NCBI GenBank assembly: GCA_024763575.1
Contig: JANTFF010000009.1
Location: 1 to 10,126, forward strand
DNA: 10,126 nt
Direction: 5' to 3'
Source: Sulfurovum sp.
Lineage (GTDB): Bacteria > Campylobacterota > Campylobacteria > Campylobacterales > Sulfurovaceae
The translations under genes and the position numbers were made by a program. Within the stretch, counting starts at the first letter, position 1, and each line of letters starts with the position of its first letter. Below are positions 6,719 to 10,126 of this stretch, one piece after another. The notes beneath the pieces were generated by a model. The model saw only the letters and a program-made list of their open reading frames with translations, had not been told where the DNA came from and searched no databases.

Positions 6719-7408
6719 ATGGAAGGTGTTTTTACTTTTTTAGGTGCATTTACTGGGCATGGTATCGGTATGGTTATGGCTCACTTAATCTTAGTGGCAG
6801 GATTGGCTATTCTTTTGGCTAAATATGCAACAGCTCAATTTAAAGCAGTACCAACAGGTACTCAAAATGTTATGGAGGCTTACCTTGGAGGCGTTATCTC
6901 TATGGGTAAAGATGTAATAGGCGAAGAGTTAGCTAGAAAATATCTTCCATTGGTAGCAACTGTAGGTATTTTTATTTTCCTATCAAATGTTATAGGTATT
7001 ATTCCAGGGTTTGAATCTCCAACTTCAAATATCAATGTAACTTTACCATTAGCTTTAATAGTATTTGTTTACTATAACTATGAGGGTATTAGAGAAAATG
7101 GTGTAGTTCACTATTTTGCACACTTTATGGGTCCTGTTAAACTATTAGCTCCATTGATGTTTCCAATAGAGATAGTCTCTCATATTTCGAGAATTATTTC
7201 ACTCTCATTCAGACTTTTTGGTAACATCAAAGGTGATGATTTATTTTTATGGGTACTTTTGATGTTGGTTCCTTTTGTAGCACCACTTCCTGCATATCTA
7301 TTATTAACATTCTCTGCACTACTTCAAACATTTGTATTTATGATTTTGATTTATGTATATTTAGCAGGTGCAGTACTAATGGATGCTGAACACTCTGAGG
7401 CACTATAA
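6719..7408 (+). CDS. atpB: F0F1 ATP synthase subunit a
   Basis: An integral membrane subunit that forms the two proton half-channels against the c-ring. At 229 residues it is the short form found in Campylobacterota. Key features are the conserved [13 protein letters not shown] block (43-55), [20 protein letters not shown] (68-87), [20 protein letters not shown] (154-173) with the essential arginine at Arg165 (E. coli Arg210), and [15 protein letters not shown] (201-215) with Gln203 in the place of E. coli Gln252. About five to six hydrophobic helices are visible. The ATG at 6719 has AATAGG upstream; the ATG at 6711 is out of frame. It stands apart from other atp genes, and stand-alone atpB is usual in this phylum. 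A -10 box in the upstream gap indicates its own transcription. Confidence 0.95.
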   Translation: MEGVFTFLGAFTGHGIGMVMAHLILVAGLAILLAKYATAQFKAVPTGTQNVMEAYLGGVISMGKDVIGEELARKYLPLVATVGIFIFLSNVIGIIPGFESPTSNINVTLPLALIVFVYYNYEGIRENGVVHYFAHFMGPVKLLAPLMFPIEIVSHISRIISLSFRLFGNIKGDDLFLWVLLMLVPFVAPLPAYLLLTFSALLQTFVFMILIYVYLAGAVLMDAEHSEAL

Positions 7409-7427
7409 CTTCTCCCACAAAGTAATT

Positions 7428-7460
7428 TTATAGAGTAATTAAGATATAATTACTCTATGA
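7428..7460. repeat. 14-bp hairpin enclosing the -10 box and start codon of the cytochrome gene
   Basis: The arms at 7428-7441 and 7447-7460 pair over 14 positions (12 contiguous Watson-Crick pairs, one T-G wobble, one more A-T pair) around the 5-base loop AGATA. The whole ATG (7457-7459) is in the right arm. In RNA reading through from atpB the start codon would be buried. RNA started at 7457 lacks the left arm, so its start codon stays free. No T-run follows, so this is not an ordinary terminator. A regulator-binding palindrome is an alternative. Confidence 0.65.
7445..7450 (+). promoter_or_regulatory. -10 box (TATAAT) of the cytochrome c gene, predicting a leaderless mRNA
   Basis: A perfect TATAAT ends only 6 bp before the ATG. 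With standard spacing (last base of the box at -7) transcription would start at 7457, the A of the start codon, so the mRNA would be leaderless. In agreement, there is no Shine-Dalgarno-like sequence before this ATG. The box lies inside a large inverted repeat (7428-7460). Confidence 0.6.
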
Positions 7461-7828
7461 TTAAAAAATTATTCTTAATATTACCACTCACACTATTAGC
7501 AAATGATAATAACTCTACCAAAACAAAAAGTGGAGAACTATTATATATAGAAAACTCTTGTAACGCATGTCATGGAAACTATGGTGAGGGAATGGGTTCT
7601 GCACCACGACTTATAGGTCAAAAAGAAGAGGTGCTACTCAAACGATTAAAAGCCCTACAAAAAGGTAAAACTATAAGTCCATTTGGTGGGATAATGGTAT
7701 CTTTTGCTAAATCATTAGATGAAAATGAGACTATAGAGATGTCAAAATACCTATCAAAGCTTAAAAAAGTTGAAAATCCAGAGAGATATGATAATGAGTA
7801 TGACCCTAGTGATGATGGAAGTTCTTGA
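7457..7828 (+). CDS. Small periplasmic class I cytochrome c (c553-like)
   Basis: A 123-residue secreted electron carrier. It has an N-terminal signal peptide (MIKKLFLILPLTLLA, likely cleaved near residue 15-16), one haem-binding motif CNACH (35-39), the family loop APRLIGQ (49-55), and a probable axial methionine Met80 in GGIMVSFAKSL. An acidic, probably disordered tail ends the protein (ENPERYDNEYDPSDDGSS). It probably shuttles electrons in the periplasm, but neither its donor nor its acceptor can be read from the sequence. Its own -10 box sits just before the ATG and no ribosome site is present. Placement between atpB and mutS2 gives no pathway hint beyond energy metabolism next to ATP synthase. 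Confidence 0.87.
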   Translation: MIKKLFLILPLTLLANDNNSTKTKSGELLYIENSCNACHGNYGEGMGSAPRLIGQKEEVLLKRLKALQKGKTISPFGGIMVSFAKSLDENETIEMSKYLSKLKKVENPERYDNEYDPSDDGSS

Positions 7829-7877
7829 TATTAAATTAATATGATATAATTTCTCTAACTATAAACGAGAGAAATCA
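7828..7877 (+). promoter_or_regulatory. mutS2 promoter and leader with two inverted repeats
   Basis: The TATAAT at 7845-7850 predicts transcription from about 7857, giving a 21-nt leader with GAGAG (7867-7871) 6 nt before the TTG start. A perfect 15-bp palindrome, ATATTAA-A-TTAATAT (7828-7842), sits directly upstream of the -10 box and begins in the stop codon of the cytochrome gene. A second inverted repeat, ATTTCTCT (7849-7856) / AGAGAAAT (7868-7875), starts at the edge of the -10 box and its right arm covers the ribosome site. Only transcripts that begin upstream would contain both arms. Confidence 0.58.
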
Positions 7878-10079
7878 TTGAAAACTATAATACAAAAACT
7901 AGACTTAGACAACTTTATAACAAACTTCAAAAACTTTTATGCTAGAGATAAATCTATAGAGATGATGGGAGATATAAATCAACACTATAGATATATATCA
8001 GCACTATCAACTGTAGAATTTCCTACAACAAAAGATGTTCCAAACCTTGATAATGAGCTTAACCGTATCAAAAAGCAAGGTATTCTTCGGCTTGAAGAGA
8101 TTTACTCTTTTATGTTAATAGTGAGCTATTTCAACACACTTAAAGCCCTAAGCTTACCTGAACCTTTGGGCAAATGGATAAGAGAGATAGATACTCCTGA
8201 TGAGATTAATGATATATTACTATACTTTAGTGATGAGGGGGGATTAAATACACAAAGAATTCCTGAACTTTATGATATAGAAAAAGCTATTAAAATAAAT
8301 AGAGCATCTATAAAAGAGTCTCTCTATAAGATGGCTCACTCATCTAAACTCAAAGATTATTTAGTCGATACACAAGTCCATTTTCTCAATGGTGAAGAGA
8401 CTTTACTTGTTCGTGGAGGATTTAATAAAGTTCTAAAAGCCTCTGTAGTTGGTCGAACCTCTGGAGGATTTTTTTATATTTTACCTCAAAGTATATCACA
8501 CCTCAAAGAAAAAGAGTCAAATCTACTATCTCAAAAAGAGGAGTTAATTTATAGATATTGTCAAACATTTTCAATAACTCTAAATAAATATTATCTATTT
8601 ATAAGATTTATAAATAGAGAGTTTGATAGATTTGACCACTATCAAGCTCGTATTCAGTTTGCTAGAAGTTATGATTATCAGTTTATATTACCATCGAAAA
8701 AGAAAAATATAAAAATTCATGAGTTTTGTCACCCTGCTATAGATAATCCTGTACCTATTACTATTAATTTAGATAAATCTGTTATGTTAGTAACAGGAGT
8801 AAATGCAGGAGGTAAGACAATGTTACTGAAATCTTTACTATCTGCTGTATATATGAGTAAAAATCTTTTACCTTTTAGATGTAATGCACAAAAAACAGAG
8901 GTAGGTCACTATAAGTCTATAGAGGCTGTAATAGATGACCCACAATCGGTCAAAAATGATATATCTACATTTGCAGGGCGAATGGTAGAGTTTGCTAAAC
9001 TATTTGACAAAGAGAATGCTATAGTAGGAGTAGATGAGATAGAGTTAGGAACTGATAGTGATGAAGCTGCATCTCTGTTTCGTGTAATGCTTGATGAATT
9101 GCGTAAAAAAGGAATTACCTTTATAGTTACAACCCACCATAAAAGGTTAGCTTCTCTTATGAGTGGAGATGATGATGTTGAGTTAATTGCTGCACTCTAT
9201 AATGAAGAGAGGAGAGAGCCTACATATACATTTCTACAAGGAAGTATTGGAAAAAGTTACGCATTTGAGACAGCACAAAGATATGGTGTACCTGAATATA
9301 TTGTAAATAGAGCAAAAAAGCTTTATGGAGAAGACAAAGAAAATCTAAATGAACTTATAGAGAAATCAACTACACTTGAGCGAGAAATGCGTCTAAAAAT
9401 CCAAAAGATAGATGAAGAGTTAAAAGCAGTTGAGAGAAAAAAAGAGGATTTGGACAGTATAGAAGATAGACTAAATGAAAAACATAGAAAAGCTATTGCA
9501 ACACTAGAAAATAGATACAATGCTGCAACCAAAAGAGCTTTGGAAGCAATAAAGGTCAAAGAATCAACAGAGGGAAGACGACTCTTAAACAGTGCGTATA
9601 AACATAAAGAGAAGTCAAAACAAGCCCAAGAGGTAGAACAACCAAATAAAGTTATTCTAAAAGTAGGTGATAGGGTAAAATATCGTTCATCAAAAGGAGA
9701 ACTACTCTCTATCAAAGGCAAAGAGGCGACAATAGAAGTTGATGGTCTCAAAATGAGAGTACCTCTTTCACAACTCAAACAAATTGGAGTTATCCCAAAA
9801 ATAAAATCAAAATCAAAAACTAATATTACTATTGAAAAATCAGGTAGAGGAGCTATATCTATCAAACTTTTAGGATGTTTTGCTGATGAAGCTATTGATA
9901 AATTAGATAGATTTTTATCTGATGCTTTAGTCAATGGGTTTTCAGAAGTAGAGATTATACATGGAACAGGTACAGGAGTATTAAAAAAAGTGATTATTAA
10001 TTATCTAAAAAGTTACCCTAAGTTACAATCCTTTTATGGTCAGAAAGGTAACTTAGGCATAACTATAGTAAAATTATAA
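7878..10079 (+). CDS. mutS2: MutS2 ATPase with C-terminal Smr domain
   Basis: A 733-residue MutS2 family protein. It lacks the mismatch-recognition domains of MutS1 and is known in various bacteria as a suppressor of recombination and/or a factor that splits collided ribosomes. The ATPase core has Walker A GVNAGGKT (307-314), STFAGRM (363-369), Walker B AIVGVDEIELGTDSDEAASL (381-400) and TTHH (418-421). A charged coiled coil runs about 485-580. Then come a KOW-like segment, KVGDRVKYRSSKGELL (595-610) to KMRVPLSQL (625-633), and an Smr domain (about 658-733) with an intact HGTGTGVL (695-702). The usual LDxRG motif at the Smr start is replaced by IKLLG (662-666), removing its Asp and Arg. The TTG start is favoured because the family N-terminus begins here; the next methionines are residues 29-30. 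Confidence 0.94.
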   Translation: MKTIIQKLDLDNFITNFKNFYARDKSIEMMGDINQHYRYISALSTVEFPTTKDVPNLDNELNRIKKQGILRLEEIYSFMLIVSYFNTLKALSLPEPLGKWIREIDTPDEINDILLYFSDEGGLNTQRIPELYDIEKAIKINRASIKESLYKMAHSSKLKDYLVDTQVHFLNGEETLLVRGGFNKVLKASVVGRTSGGFFYILPQSISHLKEKESNLLSQKEELIYRYCQTFSITLNKYYLFIRFINREFDRFDHYQARIQFARSYDYQFILPSKKKNIKIHEFCHPAIDNPVPITINLDKSVMLVTGVNAGGKTMLLKSLLSAVYMSKNLLPFRCNAQKTEVGHYKSIEAVIDDPQSVKNDISTFAGRMVEFAKLFDKENAIVGVDEIELGTDSDEAASLFRVMLDELRKKGITFIVTTHHKRLASLMSGDDDVELIAALYNEERREPTYTFLQGSIGKSYAFETAQRYGVPEYIVNRAKKLYGEDKENLNELIEKSTTLEREMRLKIQKIDEELKAVERKKEDLDSIEDRLNEKHRKAIATLENRYNAATKRALEAIKVKESTEGRRLLNSAYKHKEKSKQAQEVEQPNKVILKVGDRVKYRSSKGELLSIKGKEATIEVDGLKMRVPLSQLKQIGVIPKIKSKSKTNITIEKSGRGAISIKLLGCFADEAIDKLDRFLSDALVNGFSEVEIIHGTGTGVLKKVIINYLKSYPKLQSFYGQKGNLGITIVKL

Positions 10080-10126
10080 GAAATTATTAATTTTCCATTA
10101 AATAACCATTATCTTTTTTTGGTTAA

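Noticed and set aside
7403..7433. CTATAA / TTATAG stem after atpB as a terminator
   Set aside because: Six AT-rich pairs with a 19-base loop and no T-run; it competes with the much stronger 7428-7460 stem.
9323..9934. Minus-strand open frame of 203 codons inside mutS2
   Set aside because: It is antisense to the coiled-coil and Smr coding region, rich in Ser/Phe/Leu as expected for a shadow of an AT-rich, Lys/Glu-rich gene, and shows no family motif.
10103..10125. Possible terminator after mutS2 (TAACCA / TGGTTA with a T-rich loop)
   Set aside because: Only a 6-bp AT-rich stem, with the T-run in the loop rather than after the stem, and it touches the window end; too weak to call.

Overview
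The window looks like a chromosomal segment from an AT-rich member of the Campylobacterota (formerly Epsilonproteobacteria). The long DapD, the ATP synthase a subunit, LptB and the MutS2 with a GVNAGGKT P-loop all read like that lineage. So does the promoter style: good TATAAT -10 boxes with no clear -35. The genus cannot be fixed from sequence alone; free-living sulfur-oxidising relatives such as Sulfurimonas are plausible. All ten genes are on the + strand and coding density is very high. There is no tRNA, rRNA, CRISPR array or transposase.

Layout. (1) 1-1133: the 3' part of a potassium-channel/TrkA-type protein with RCK domains; its start lies outside the window. (2) 1179-6586: a tightly packed run behind one visible promoter: dapD (lysine/peptidoglycan), a 77-aa protein of unknown function, an S4 RNA-binding protein of the Hsp15/RqcP type, trpD (tryptophan), an AAA-ATPase/PD-(D/E)XK nuclease-like gene, tsaE (tRNA t6A modification) and lptB (LPS export). 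Most junctions are 0-10 bp gaps or 1-bp stop/start overlaps. The exception is a 57-bp gap before the S4 gene, filled by a strong palindromic, REP-like element. (3) 6587-6718: a 132-bp intergenic region with a promoter and AT-rich palindromes. (4) 6719-10079: three genes, each with its own -10 box: atpB, a small periplasmic cytochrome c, and mutS2.

Main observations. The AAA-ATPase/nuclease gene between trpD and tsaE is bracketed by an exact 10-bp direct repeat (3871-3880 and 5433-5442). Removing one repeat plus the gene on paper rejoins trpD and tsaE with a perfect ATGA stop/start overlap. This suggests a one-gene cassette that entered a housekeeping operon cleanly. Second, three of the four -10 boxes lie in or touch inverted repeats. 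At the cytochrome gene the predicted transcription start is the A of the ATG, so that mRNA would be leaderless, while read-through RNA from atpB would fold the start codon into a 14-bp hairpin.

No complete new multi-gene system is visible. The cassette-like nuclease gene and the promoter/hairpin arrangements are the parts most worth a second look.
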